Assembly: GCA_900115795.1 (NCBI GenBank)
Contig: FOXT01000011.1
Coordinates: 62,001 to 126,000, forward strand
Reading direction: 5' to 3'
Length of the DNA stretch: 64,000 nucleotides
Origin: Lachnospiraceae bacterium XBB1006
Lineage (GTDB): Bacteria; Bacillota; Clostridia; Lachnospirales; Lachnospiraceae
The notes beneath the pieces are model-generated. The model saw only the letters and a program-made list of their open reading frames with translations, was not told where the DNA came from and searched no databases. This document shows, piece by piece, positions 17,878 to 26,144 of the stretch; within the stretch, counting starts at the first letter, position 1, and each line of letters starts with the position of its first letter. A program made the position numbers and the translations under genes.

Positions 17878-18058
17878 AGTAAAGCGATTTCCCGATCACT
17901 TTATTACCCCTTATGATAGTTTTCTATTCTCCCCCCTGTACACTCCCTCGTGTACATATATTTTCCCAAGAATAGAAAACGTTTTCCCAATTTCCGTAGA
18001 CCCCATCTACGGAACTCAACCCTGGAGACGACTGAACGAAAGGTCGTCTCTTTTTTTG
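17878..18058 (+). ncRNA. Candidate regulatory small RNA with repeated C-rich loops
   Basis: About 180 nt bounded by a promoter and a strong terminator, with no coding potential. Hairpins in order: TAAAGCGAT/ATCACTTTA (17880-17903, one mismatch); a long rod with outer 12-bp stem GTTTTCTATTCT/AGAATAGAAAAC (17919-17980) and inner stem TGTACAC/GTGTACA; a perfect 9-bp stem TTCCGTAGA/TCTACGGAA (17992-18014); and terminator GAGACGAC/GTCGTCTC followed by seven T's (18025-18057). Every unpaired stretch before the terminator carries a C run: TTCCCG, ACCCC, CCCCCC, TCCCTC, TTTTCCCA twice, CCCCA and ACCCT. Firmicute riboregulators such as RsaE and LhrC use such C-rich patches to bind G-rich ribosome sites. 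That role is inferred here; the family is not one I recognise. Confidence 0.75.
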
Positions 18059-18065
18059 TCCAAAA

Positions 18066-18097
18066 AACGGGCGTGTACCGTAAGATACACGCCCGTT
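18066..18097 (-). terminator. Terminator of the Crp-domain gene, usable in both directions
   Basis: Perfect 12-bp stem AACGGGCGTGTA/TACACGCCCGTT with six T's on the minus strand and CCTTTTT on the plus strand. It separates the convergent small RNA and the 18103 gene. Confidence 0.88.
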
Positions 18098-18102
18098 CCT
18101 TT

Positions 18103-20373
18103 TTATAGTGAATAGAAATCCAAATTTTCCTGCAAATCCGGTGTAATCTCTCCACCTTTTTCCTGATAACGGCTATACAGCGTATTGAGTTTCTTTACCT
18201 TCTTAGCTATTTGAATATCATATCGTTGGAATTTCTCCTGGAACATTGGATTATCCCTTAGTTCCCCTCGAATCTCCGCACTGAACGGACAGTACGTAAA
18301 GATAATATTCCGGGCCACTTTATTCAAACGGAAACTTCCTTTTGCTTCGAACTTAATCCAGTTCTCATAATCCTTAACAAACACCTCACGGAAGCTATTA
18401 CGGGAACGTTTAATTGCATTATGAACCTTCTCTTTTGCCTCCGGCGATAACTCAAAGTTCTTACGATAATACTGCAAATAATCACTGTATTCACTCGTTA
18501 GCGATGGCGTTGTTATATCATTCCAACGAGCGCCTTGAATTTTGCGGCACATTTCCCATCGATACCGTCCACAGTTCGTGATCATAATTTCCTGCAAATC
18601 CCCACTACACAAAATCGGAAGCATGAATCTTGCCGCCGTATTGTTCCTGGTTCCTGCTGTAACCTGCCACATCATGCCAAGATTTCCGGCATTTGGCATG
18701 AGGATAATTTGCGGCAAAATCTCTTTGTTTAAATATTCGGAGTTAATTCCTTTGTCCTTGTCCGAAAACATTAACTCTCGATAGAACAAGGAAAAGTCAA
18801 CACTACGCACACTGTCAATGGCCTCTCGCACCTTTGCCGCAGTCACCACCATCGCCTCCGGTGTACCAATGATATCTTCCTCAGACAAAATCGGACAGAA
18901 TGTCGTGATATGTCCACAAGTTAGTTTTCCACCGGAATGGAACAAGTTATCCAACTCATATTCCGTCTTTTTCCACGTATCTTCCAAATATACTTTCTCC
19001 TGATCAGCCGGAATATCTCCCATGCGGACGCCTTCTTTAACAAACTTACGATAGTCCATATCCAATTCATTGATTGATGGCTCGTTCTCGCCCATGTAGA
19101 TGCTTCGAATCCAATCAAAGAATGTAAATACCTCTGCGGAACGGCAAGCCTCCAGGTCATCTACTAAATCAAGTAGTGCTTCTGCATTCTCCTCACCTGC
19201 AAATCCCACATCCATAAATCCAAAATGCAAGTACATACTGATGATGTCGTTTGGAATTCCCTGTTCCAAGGCATTCTTCGCACAAGCCTTGTAGCATGTA
19301 TAGAAGGCATTCGTCAGCCATTTACGCAAGCTTCTTGCATCGCCATCGGTCGCATTTCGGTCGGAAAGCTCTGAGAATTGTTTCAGTTTTGCATCGAACT
19401 CTGCCTTGTCCTCCTCGCTATACCCTGCAAAATTTAGAATCTGCTCAAAGCAGGTAAGCTGCTCGCTCTCTTCTTCTTCGTTCCATTGTGCCTCTGCTTG
19501 TTTTGCACCTTCCTCGGAATACTCTGCAAAAACGAAATTCCTGTACTCTGCCACACGGCTTTCCGCAAGCTCCTTTGGAAACATTCCGCTTTGACCAACG
19601 ATGGCAATCAGTTTTTCCATCCATTCCTTTACATCCGATTTATCCTCGCTTACGAAAGACACGCGGTTCTCCAGATCAAAAAACAGCTGGAATAAATCGT
19701 TCTTCTTTTCTGAAAGAAGCATACTCTTTGACTTTTCCAAGTAATTCAAAAGCTCATCCATTCGGCGAATCAAACTATTCATAAACACGCCGGTCATTTC
19801 AATGGTTCCCAAACATAACTCATTGCAAGTAAACAGCTCTTTCAAATCATTCAAGCCAAACTTTACAAATTTCTCATAATACAGTTCCTGCCATTCCGGA
19901 ATCGCATTTTTTGTATCAATCGCAGAAAAATGTTCCATTCGCTGCATCTCCACCTCTGCAACAGAATACTTCGAACACAAATACTTATAATCCCTATAGG
20001 CCGTCACTGTGGTTTTATAAAACTCCTTCGTAATATCACGAATTCGTTTGTAGTCTGTAAGCAAGACATCCGCCTGTTTTAACGCAGCTAAAATAAATAC
20101 ACTGCCATATTCACTTTTTTGAAAAATGTCCATGAAGTCCATTGGCGTTTTGTACGGAAAACTGCAAATCACCGTATCTTCTCTTGCAATGTAATCACAT
20201 GCGTAGGCACTCTGACTACACCCTGCCAATCCAAGCAAATGTCCGGCCTCCAGCACTCCTTGCATGTACTGACTCTTCTGATACACACTTCCGGAAACCA
20301 CCAGGCCGACTTCCTTCATACGCTCCCCTGCTTTGTAAATGACGCTTCCTTTTTTATAAGTTACGTTTGCCAT
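18103..20373 (-). CDS. Large protein with N-terminal cyclic-nucleotide-binding (Crp-like) domain
   Basis: Protein of 756 residues. The first ~110 residues form a cNMP-binding-like beta roll (KKGSVIYKAGERMKEVGLVV, then a phosphate-loop-like AGHLLGLAGC). No DNA-binding helix-turn-helix follows; instead there are about 640 mostly helical, charged residues with no membrane span and no fold that I recognise. It may be a signalling or scaffold protein. The gene follows a DUF1700 membrane protein with a 14-bp gap, and AAGGAGAT supports the start. A strong terminator ends it. Confidence 0.65.
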   Translation of the reverse strand: MANVTYKKGSVIYKAGERMKEVGLVVSGSVYQKSQYMQGVLEAGHLLGLAGCSQSAYACDYIAREDTVICSFPYKTPMDFMDIFQKSEYGSVFILAALKQADVLLTDYKRIRDITKEFYKTTVTAYRDYKYLCSKYSVAEVEMQRMEHFSAIDTKNAIPEWQELYYEKFVKFGLNDLKELFTCNELCLGTIEMTGVFMNSLIRRMDELLNYLEKSKSMLLSEKKNDLFQLFFDLENRVSFVSEDKSDVKEWMEKLIAIVGQSGMFPKELAESRVAEYRNFVFAEYSEEGAKQAEAQWNEEEESEQLTCFEQILNFAGYSEEDKAEFDAKLKQFSELSDRNATDGDARSLRKWLTNAFYTCYKACAKNALEQGIPNDIISMYLHFGFMDVGFAGEENAEALLDLVDDLEACRSAEVFTFFDWIRSIYMGENEPSINELDMDYRKFVKEGVRMGDIPADQEKVYLEDTWKKTEYELDNLFHSGGKLTCGHITTFCPILSEEDIIGTPEAMVVTAAKVREAIDSVRSVDFSLFYRELMFSDKDKGINSEYLNKEILPQIILMPNAGNLGMMWQVTAGTRNNTAARFMLPILCSGDLQEIMITNCGRYRWEMCRKIQGARWNDITTPSLTSEYSDYLQYYRKNFELSPEAKEKVHNAIKRSRNSFREVFVKDYENWIKFEAKGSFRLNKVARNIIFTYCPFSAEIRGELRDNPMFQEKFQRYDIQIAKKVKKLNTLYSRYQEKGGEITPDLQENLDFYSL

Positions 20374-20387
20374 AGAGTATCTCCTTT

Positions 20388-20837
20388 TTATCTACGTGAT
20401 ATAAGTCGCAACGCGAGCAATATTAACAGTACCGGCACCAAAATCGGTGCAAGCAACGATATCGTTCCTGCCACCAGGGCAATGACGCCAACAATAATCA
20501 CAAAAAAAGCAATCACTGCCGTTATGGCCAATACCTTGCCCTTCCAACCGCCATACGCCTTTCCGTTAATATGAAAATCAAAATTGGAATTATTGCCGGC
20601 ACTCTGGTGCACACGCTCCTCTTCATATTCTTCCCTCTCCGGCTGGCTACTGATAATTGTTTTCGCAATCAGTCGCGGATTTCCCAGTTCTTCCAGTACT
20701 TCCTGCTCTGTGCGTCCTTTTCGCGATTCCTGCATAATATACGTTTCATAATAATTCAGGTTATCCTGTATCGTCGCCTGGTCCACCTGACCCTGCAACG
20801 CAATTCTAAGTTCTGATATAAATTCCTGTCTTGTCAT
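20388..20837 (-). CDS. DUF1700 / HAAS-domain membrane protein
   Basis: Protein of 149 residues. The N-terminal HAAS domain (about 1-60) contains TEQEVLEELGNPRLIAKTI, followed by a linker and two adjacent C-terminal membrane segments (about 95-145, rich in Ile/Val/Leu). Such proteins are usually encoded beside PadR regulators and envelope genes; here the partner is the Crp-domain protein 14 bp downstream. Function unknown. The start is supported by a GGGGATAGGA site. Confidence 0.85.
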   Translation of the reverse strand: MTRQEFISELRIALQGQVDQATIQDNLNYYETYIMQESRKGRTEQEVLEELGNPRLIAKTIISSQPEREEYEEERVHQSAGNNSNFDFHINGKAYGGWKGKVLAITAVIAFFVIIVGVIALVAGTISLLAPILVPVLLILLALRLISRR

Positions 20838-20931
20838 TCCTATCCCCTTTCTATCTTCCGCTTATTTTTACATTATAGCATATCTTTCGAAATTAAAAAG
20901 AATTTTAACCATTTTTTCGTTGTTTTCATTC

Positions 20932-20960
20932 TTGTAGTCGTTCCTATAGTTTGCTATAAT
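20932..20960 (+). promoter_or_regulatory. SigA-type promoter of the YitT gene
   Basis: TTGTAG, 17 bp, TATAAT, 33 bp upstream of the ATG. Confidence 0.75.
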
Positions 20961-20993
20961 AGGTTGTTAGAAAAATAAGTGGGGTGATTTTTT

Positions 20994-21872
20994 ATGAAAA
21001 AACACACAATAACCAAAGACAAACTTATTACAGAGAGCAAGCGAATCGCTTGCGCCGTGCTTGCCTCTATTATTTTTGCCGTCAACATCAACACCTTTGT
21101 AAATGCCGGTGGTCTTTTTCCTGGTGGTTTTACGGGAATTACGTTGTTAATTCAAAAGTGTTTTCTAAAGTATCTCGGAATATCTTTATCCTATTCCGTC
21201 ATCAACTTTACGCTTAACTTTTTCCCAATTATACTTGGTTTTCGTAAAATCGGGTTTAAGTTCACCAGCAGTAGCGTGCTTGTCATTGTTCTCACCGGTC
21301 TTTTGACAGACCTGTTGCCGGTATTTCCAATTACATACGATGTCCTGCTCATCAGCATTTTCGGCGGCTTAGTCAACGGACTTGCCGTATCGGTGTGCCT
21401 CCTGGGTGGTGCCAGCAGCGGCGGAACTGACTTCATCGCCATTTACGCAGGCGACAAATTCGACATCGATCCGTGGAATTACGTACTTGCATTTAACGCC
21501 ACCGTCTTGATTATCGCCGGCGCGTTATTTGGTTGGGATGCAGCATTGTATTCCATTATTTTCCAGTTTACCTCTACACAAGTGGTAAACCTGCTGCATC
21601 GCAAATACAAGAAGGTTACTCTCTTCGTTATCACGGATCATCCGGATGAAGTGTTTGAAACGATTCGCAAACGCACCAACCATTCTGCCACTGATTTTAT
21701 CGGGGAAGGTTGTTACAAAGGCGAACGCAAACATTTAATTTATTCGGTAGTATCCAAGAGCGAAGTAAAGTCCATGGTTCAGGAAATCCACGCCATCGAC
21801 CCGGCAGCTTTCATCAATGTAATCAAGACCGAATCCATTGAGGGACGCTTTTATAGTCTTTCTGATTATTAA
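20994..21872 (+). CDS. YitT family membrane protein
   Basis: Protein of 292 residues with five or six membrane segments in the first ~200 residues, including the conserved NAGGLFPGGFTGI loop, followed by a cytoplasmic DUF2179 domain (about 205-290: TLFVITDHPDEVFETI and FINVIKTESIEGRF). Family function is unknown; a transport role has been suggested. A promoter and terminator flank it, so it is monocistronic. GGGGTGA precedes the start. Confidence 0.93.
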   Translation: MKKHTITKDKLITESKRIACAVLASIIFAVNINTFVNAGGLFPGGFTGITLLIQKCFLKYLGISLSYSVINFTLNFFPIILGFRKIGFKFTSSSVLVIVLTGLLTDLLPVFPITYDVLLISIFGGLVNGLAVSVCLLGGASSGGTDFIAIYAGDKFDIDPWNYVLAFNATVLIIAGALFGWDAALYSIIFQFTSTQVVNLLHRKYKKVTLFVITDHPDEVFETIRKRTNHSATDFIGEGCYKGERKHLIYSVVSKSEVKSMVQEIHAIDPAAFINVIKTESIEGRFYSLSDY

Positions 21873-21882
21873 AGAACGGAAA

Positions 21883-21916
21883 AAGAAGGATATCCGCAAT
21901 TTGGACTATCCTTCTT
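21883..21916 (+). terminator. Terminator of the YitT gene
   Basis: Stem AAGAAGGATA/TATCCTTCTT, perfect 10 bp, followed by a T-rich tract. Confidence 0.85.
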
Positions 21917-21956
21917 TTCTTATTCCTTTTCACAGGTCTTTTCTGAACCCAGCCAC

Positions 21957-22709
21957 CTAAAACGGCGCTTCAAAACGTTTAAGTTTCTCATACAGTTCTT
22001 CCATATCATCATGCATAGATTCCGTTTGCTCCATCTGCTTACGAAGCTGCATCATCTTCTCGTCCGTCTGCGCGATAACCGCCGCACATTCTTTCAGTCC
22101 ATCCACAATGCTTGTGGTATTCTCACCGCATTTCTTATATCGAATTCCATGTTCCAGACTTGCCCAAAAATCCATAGCAATGGTACGAATCTGAATCTCT
22201 GCCTTCATAAGCTTCTTCTCTTCTGCCAAAAACACCGGCACACTAACAATCAAATGCAAGCTTCGATAACCACTAGGCTTCGGTTCCTTTATATAGTCCT
22301 TGCGATCCAGTAACACAATATCATCCTGCGCAATCAACGCATCTGCAATACGATAAATGTCATCAATATAGGCACAAATAACGCGAATCCCGGCAATGTC
22401 ATTAATATGTTCTTCTATGCTTGCCCGATCCATCGGAAGTCCCTTCCTTGCCATCTTCTCCATAATACTGACCTGACTCTTCAGTCTTGTATGAATGGTA
22501 GAAATAGGGTTGCGACTATATCGCACACCAAACTCCGTGTCCAGATTCTCTATCTTGGTCTCTATCTCTCGAATTGCACAAGCATACTCCATCATCATTC
22601 CTTTATAATCAAGCACCGCATCCAGAATACCGCTTGCTTGAGAAACCAATGCTTGTTGCCCCAATAGCTTCTCCAATTCTTCCGGTGCCAACAACTCATG
22701 AAAATCCAT
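21957..22709 (-). CDS. Small alarmone synthetase (RelQ/YjbM type GTP pyrophosphokinase)
   Basis: Protein of 250 residues. The RelA/SpoT synthetase domain (about 45-200) contains IAGIRVICAYIDDIYRIAD and the substrate loop KEPKPSGYRSLHLIV, with IQIRTIAMDFWASLEHGIRY downstream. There is no hydrolase, TGS or ACT domain, which places it with RelQ-type synthetases that make ppGpp/pppGpp under envelope or nutrient stress. The C-terminal helix (about 205-250) fits the tetramerisation tail of that class. GGAGGAGAC supports the start. Confidence 0.93.
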   Translation of the reverse strand: MDFHELLAPEELEKLLGQQALVSQASGILDAVLDYKGMMMEYACAIREIETKIENLDTEFGVRYSRNPISTIHTRLKSQVSIMEKMARKGLPMDRASIEEHINDIAGIRVICAYIDDIYRIADALIAQDDIVLLDRKDYIKEPKPSGYRSLHLIVSVPVFLAEEKKLMKAEIQIRTIAMDFWASLEHGIRYKKCGENTTSIVDGLKECAAVIAQTDEKMMQLRKQMEQTESMHDDMEELYEKLKRFEAPF

Positions 22710-22829
22710 ATGTCTCCTCCTTCGCTGCTCATACTATAATACTTAGACTTTACAACGATTTAAAAAGTTTCGCAAGTCTTCTTTTTCGAAAAATTAGCGA
22801 ATTTTCGTGCATAAGCTGTCTGAATATGA

Positions 22830-22835
22830 TATAAT
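22830..22835 (+). promoter_or_regulatory. Extended -10 promoter of the 49-residue protein
   Basis: TGATATAAT, an extended -10 element; no good -35 is seen. It lies 35 bp upstream of the ATG at 22871. Confidence 0.55.
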
Positions 22836-22870
22836 ATCCATAAACATATTTCACAATTAGGAGGTTTGCT

Positions 22871-23020
22871 ATGAAGAAAAACGAAAACGAATTGTTGAAA
22901 GCGCAAGAATCTACAAACAAGCACGAAAAACCTGACAAAACCCATCCTAACTACCACAAAGAAGTTTCTCAAGCCATCGAAGACTTGGAAAACGAAGATA
23001 GCGATGAACCGGAATTTTAA
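22871..23020 (+). CDS. Small acidic/charged protein, 49 residues
   Basis: Complete short gene below usual length limits: ATG at 22871 with AGGAGG 7 nt upstream, TAA at 23018, and a strong terminator directly after. The protein begins MKKNENELLKAQ and ends DLENEDSDEPEF. It is highly charged, Lys/Glu/Asp-rich, without Cys or a hydrophobic segment, and probably disordered or helical. Function unknown. The promoter, ribosome site and terminator make expression likely. It is the last chromosomal gene before the mobile element. Confidence 0.8.
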   Translation: MKKNENELLKAQESTNKHEKPDKTHPNYHKEVSQAIEDLENEDSDEPEF

Positions 23021-23023
23021 AAA

Positions 23024-23062
23024 AAAGAGCATCCGCAAGAGATACTCTCTCGGATGCTCTTT
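23024..23062 (+). terminator. Terminator of the 49-residue protein
   Basis: Stem AAGAGCATCCG/CGGATGCTCTT with a T run, on the + strand. Confidence 0.88.
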
Positions 23063-23127
23063 TTATGCTTATTTTTAGCACTGCTATATTTTTATTGTAT
23101 CACAACAAAATGCATGCAACGAAAAAA

Positions 23128-23156
23128 CCATAAGCCTTACTTAATAAGACTTATGG
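23128..23156 (-). terminator. Original tRNA-Arg terminator, now stranded at attL
   Basis: Stem CCATAAG-T/C-CTTA type hairpin (CCATAAGCCTTA/TAAGACTTATGG, one mismatch) with a six-T tract on the minus strand. Its layout parallels the hairpin at 42314-42344, but the stem bases differ. Confidence 0.7.
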
Positions 23157-23157
23157 T

Positions 23158-23191
23158 CCTTTCAACTTGACGTGCGTGAGAGGATTCGAAC
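23158..23191. repeat. attL: direct repeat with tRNA-Arg 3' end
   Basis: 34-bp repeat of 42345-42378 with one mismatch; the last 24 bp are identical. It contains the T-loop and acceptor 3' strand of the tRNA-Arg gene, cut off from its 5' part by the integrated element. Confidence 0.9.
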
Positions 23192-23321
23192 TCGCCAAAT
23201 ATTACGAAACTACTGATAAAACAAGGAGTTTCAGGCTCTCGATAGGCGAGTGAACGGAAACTGAACGCAAAAATTTACATTTTTTATCACTGTTGTCAAA
23301 ACACAGAAAGGAATTTTTGTT

Positions 23322-24284
23322 ATGACAGCAGAAAAAGAATTTAACCACTCTACAGGAAATCCGATTGTTGACGAAATCGGAAAAATGAACTTCTCTGGCA
23401 ATATAATTCCAGAGTCTTGGTATCGAACAATTAAGAAACCCACCGGAAAAGCAGATATTAATGCCATTATAATATTGGCGGATATCGTGTATTGGTACCG
23501 CCCTTCAGAACATCGGAGCGAAACCTCAAATGCAGTAACCTACACAAAGAAATTTCATGATGAATGTTATCTGCAAAGAAGCTATGAGCAATTAGGCACA
23601 AAATTCGGTCTGACCAAACGCCAAGTGACTGATGCCGTAGTCCGTTTGGAAAAACTTGGCCTAATAAAGCGACATCTTCGAACGGTGAAAACAGCCGTAG
23701 GCGCATGCCCCAATGTGTTATACCTAGAGCTGTGCCCAGAAGTACTGCGTAAATTCACCTATCCGGAAACGAACTTGACGCAAGATTTGGAGGTCTCTCA
23801 TTTTTTAGAGGGGGGTGTCCCTAAAAAAAGTGGCATATCCCACGCAAGTCCAGACGAAGTGTCACATTCTTATGAGGAATATACTCCTATCAATCGGGAG
23901 ACAAATACAGAGACTACACAAAAAAATACATCAAAGAAAACAACAACAATGGATGCTGTTGCTATGAAACAAGTTATAGTTCAAGCGAAACAAATCCTTG
24001 CCAAGTATAAGCTTCCCGAAAGAGATATTGCTTCTATATTAAAAGCTGCAAACTACGACATTGATAAGTTGCAAAAGGCAACAAGCGTTTTAGCGCACAG
24101 TAATAATGTAAAAAATGTTACTGGGTGGTTAATTGAAGCAATTACCAAAGAGTATTCCCTGCCAAAGAAGGTGAATGGGTTTAATAATTTTCAGCAGCGC
24201 AATTATGATTATGCGCAGCTCGAAAGACAAATGCTTGAAAAATCGCAGGTCAATAAAGGCCCAGCTGACAGCAAACTTACATAA
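23322..24284 (+). CDS. Winged-helix DNA-binding protein, probable replication initiator
   Basis: Protein of 320 residues and first gene inside the element. A winged-helix region (about 80-130) includes YEQLGTKFGLTKRQVTDAVV followed by LEKLGLIKRH. The N-terminal ~75 residues (ADINAIIILADIVYWYRP) resemble phage or plasmid replication-initiation proteins, and the C-terminal region (about 210-300) looks DnaD-like (KYKLPERDIASILKAANYDI). A role in element replication or its control is inferred. AAAGGA precedes the ATG. A decayed piece related to its C-terminus lies at 25784-25873. Confidence 0.6.
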   Translation: MTAEKEFNHSTGNPIVDEIGKMNFSGNIIPESWYRTIKKPTGKADINAIIILADIVYWYRPSEHRSETSNAVTYTKKFHDECYLQRSYEQLGTKFGLTKRQVTDAVVRLEKLGLIKRHLRTVKTAVGACPNVLYLELCPEVLRKFTYPETNLTQDLEVSHFLEGGVPKKSGISHASPDEVSHSYEEYTPINRETNTETTQKNTSKKTTTMDAVAMKQVIVQAKQILAKYKLPERDIASILKAANYDIDKLQKATSVLAHSNNVKNVTGWLIEAITKEYSLPKKVNGFNNFQQRNYDYAQLERQMLEKSQVNKGPADSKLT

Positions 24285-24314
24285 AAAATTTTAATCCTAT
24301 TGCACTGCTTATGG

Positions 24315-24320
24315 TATAAT
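24315..24320 (+). promoter_or_regulatory. Extended -10 promoter before the 96-residue gene
   Basis: TGGTATAAT on the + strand, 59 bp upstream of the ATG at 24379; no clear -35. Confidence 0.45.
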
Positions 24321-24378
24321 TATCAAAGGTGCGCCCCTCGCAAAATAGTATTAAAAAACTTAAAGAGGAATGTGAAGT

Positions 24379-24669
24379 ATGCGTTTATCAAAAGTACAAG
24401 TAGAAACAATAGAATATTGTAAAAGACAAATTGATGAAGCCCGAGGCTATGACGAAATTGCATTAAAGAAAATCTCCCTCCAATCACAACATTATAAACA
24501 AATCCAAGATGCTAAAGAGGGAATTGTCTATACGCAAGGCGGGAATTGCACCTCAAGAACATTAAAAGCATTAGAAAAACAAGGGCTATTAAAGATTCTT
24601 GAGGATAATTCTGGTATAGGATGTGGCGCAGGAGCTTTTCCATCGAAAGTGCAGCTTTTGAATTATTGA
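24379..24669 (+). CDS. Hypothetical protein, 96 residues
   Basis: Unrecognised. The sequence begins MRLSKVQVETIEYCKRQIDE and contains TQGGNCTSRTLKALEKQGLL (about residues 55-74), which has the rhythm of a winged-helix recognition helix followed by a wing, so it may bind DNA. It has its own extended -10 promoter, and AGAGGAATG precedes the start. It lies between the replication-like gene and the acidic 314-residue gene. Confidence 0.55.
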   Translation: MRLSKVQVETIEYCKRQIDEARGYDEIALKKISLQSQHYKQIQDAKEGIVYTQGGNCTSRTLKALEKQGLLKILEDNSGIGCGAGAFPSKVQLLNY

Positions 24670-24732
24670 TGACACAAAGAAGTTTGCCTTTCATAGCTCG
24701 CTAGTGCTACAAAAAGAAAGGAAGCGTATTTT

Positions 24733-25677
24733 ATGGAAAATCGATTTTTAAATCTAAGCGAAGCGAAAGCGTTATATGTAGTTAATAAGGAAGCGAAAAA
24801 ATGTCGCGATTTATCTCGAAGCACGCGGCAAAAATTAAAAAAATATTTGTTTGAGCAAGAGGATTTAAACCTCACATCGGAGGAAGCACAGTTATTAAAA
24901 GATTATGGTTTAGATCCCAATCCATATTTTACGGTGAGTGACCTATGCGAACATCACTTCAAAGAGTTAAAAAAATGGGTAAGCCAAGATTGGGATGAAA
25001 AGTTTATCAATTCGCTCGATGCTGCCTATTTATCGGAAGCTGACAGAGATATTTTATCTGAGCATCCAGTAGCACTAGGAATAAGCATCGACGAACGCAA
25101 ACGGATAGGACTGAGTACGGACGGATGCGAAACCATAATAGATATAAATAATTCTATCTATGAATCTGAAGCGGAATATGAAATCGCAGAAGAGAAATAC
25201 AATAAATATCATCAATATTTAGGTGAAGAAGATCTTCCAATAAGGCAACAACAACAGTTATTATACAATCTAAAATCATGTGTATTAAAGGTGTGTTCTG
25301 ACGAACCTGTAGCTTACCATATTCTAGATGGAGATGATACTAATTTGGGCGCTTACTACATTATACATGGTTTTAAATTCCATGAGATTGTAGAATGGGA
25401 AGATGATATTGAGGTAGAAGAAGGCAAATCTGTGTCCAATGTAAGCGCCAATAATATACTTGCACCCGATATGACATTGCAAGAAGCACTAACTATTCTC
25501 TTCTCCTACTTAGATCTTCCAGATTTAGATGCAGCCAAATTTTTAAATTTGGAAACTGCTAAAATCTCGGACATATTAAACATCGATATCGTCACCCCTG
25601 ATTTTAAATCCGGATATTATTCGGATTGCGACGAATGTGATGACGAATATGATGACGGATATGATGAATTTATATAG
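24733..25677 (+). CDS. Hypothetical acidic protein, 314 residues
   Basis: Unrecognised soluble protein, strongly acidic, with a run of Asp/Glu and two Cys at the very end (CDECDDEYDDGYDE). The N-terminal third is Lys/Leu-rich and helical (LSEAKALYVVNKEAKKCRD); the C-terminal third has LQEALTILFSYLDLPDLDAA. No enzymatic motif is seen. AGAAAGGAAG precedes the ATG. The acidic surface could indicate a DNA mimic or protein-binding role, but nothing proves it. Confidence 0.55.
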   Translation: MENRFLNLSEAKALYVVNKEAKKCRDLSRSTRQKLKKYLFEQEDLNLTSEEAQLLKDYGLDPNPYFTVSDLCEHHFKELKKWVSQDWDEKFINSLDAAYLSEADRDILSEHPVALGISIDERKRIGLSTDGCETIIDINNSIYESEAEYEIAEEKYNKYHQYLGEEDLPIRQQQQLLYNLKSCVLKVCSDEPVAYHILDGDDTNLGAYYIIHGFKFHEIVEWEDDIEVEEGKSVSNVSANNILAPDMTLQEALTILFSYLDLPDLDAAKFLNLETAKISDILNIDIVTPDFKSGYYSDCDECDDEYDDGYDEFI

Positions 25678-25690
25678 TTTCTTAGGTTGA

Positions 25691-25873
25691 TTACAGATTA
25701 TAATTGGTAACGTTGACAAGTTTTACGTGAAAATCTACGGAAAGAAACATCAAGTCACTATCAAAGAAGCTTTATTTCATTAAGTCAAAACGTCTGGATT
25801 TAATGATTTCACTCAATGGCAACATGATTATGAGGCTCTTGAAAAACAAATGCTGAAAAAGCTTGGGGTCTGA
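25691..25873 (+). pseudogene. Mosaic gene relic: integrase-like piece joined to replication-protein-like piece
   Basis: One frame with an internal TAA at 25781. Before the stop, DKFYVKIYGKKHQVTIKEAL (25715-25774) parallels the integrase arm-binding region GKYYVKIDGKKHQ of this same element (41161 on). After the stop, GFNDFTQWQHDYEALEKQML parallels the end of the 23322 gene (GFNNFQQRNYDYAQLERQML). No start or ribosome site is present. It is a remnant left by rearrangement or an earlier related element. Bases 25874-26078 hold no gene. Confidence 0.7.
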
Positions 25874-26078
25874 TATTTCGGAACCATAATTAATTAGAAT
25901 ACCGGCAAGCAGAAGCCATTTTGCATGCCGGTATTTCTAATAGCAAAAATCATTTAATTGCAAATGATAATCCATTTTAGATATTATCAAATATGTGGAT
26001 AATGTTCGCATGCATACATGAATATATCGATTTCTCAACCCAATGAATTTGGACGCCCATATTTCATAATATTTCTTC

Positions 26079-26107
26079 TTGCATTCTCGCTCAAAATAGT
26101 TTATAGT
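26079..26107 (+). promoter_or_regulatory. SigA-type promoter of the unknown three-gene cassette
   Basis: TTGCAT, 17 bp, TATAGT, 37 bp upstream of the first ATG. Confidence 0.7.
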
Positions 26108-26144
26108 ATAAGAAAGAGCAAGAAAGGAGAAGAAAAAAGAAAAA

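Noticed and set aside
17878-18058. 6S RNA (SsrS) as an explanation for the structured RNA
   Set aside because: The length fits, but there is no long closing rod with a central open-complex-like bubble; instead separate local hairpins with C-rich loops are seen.
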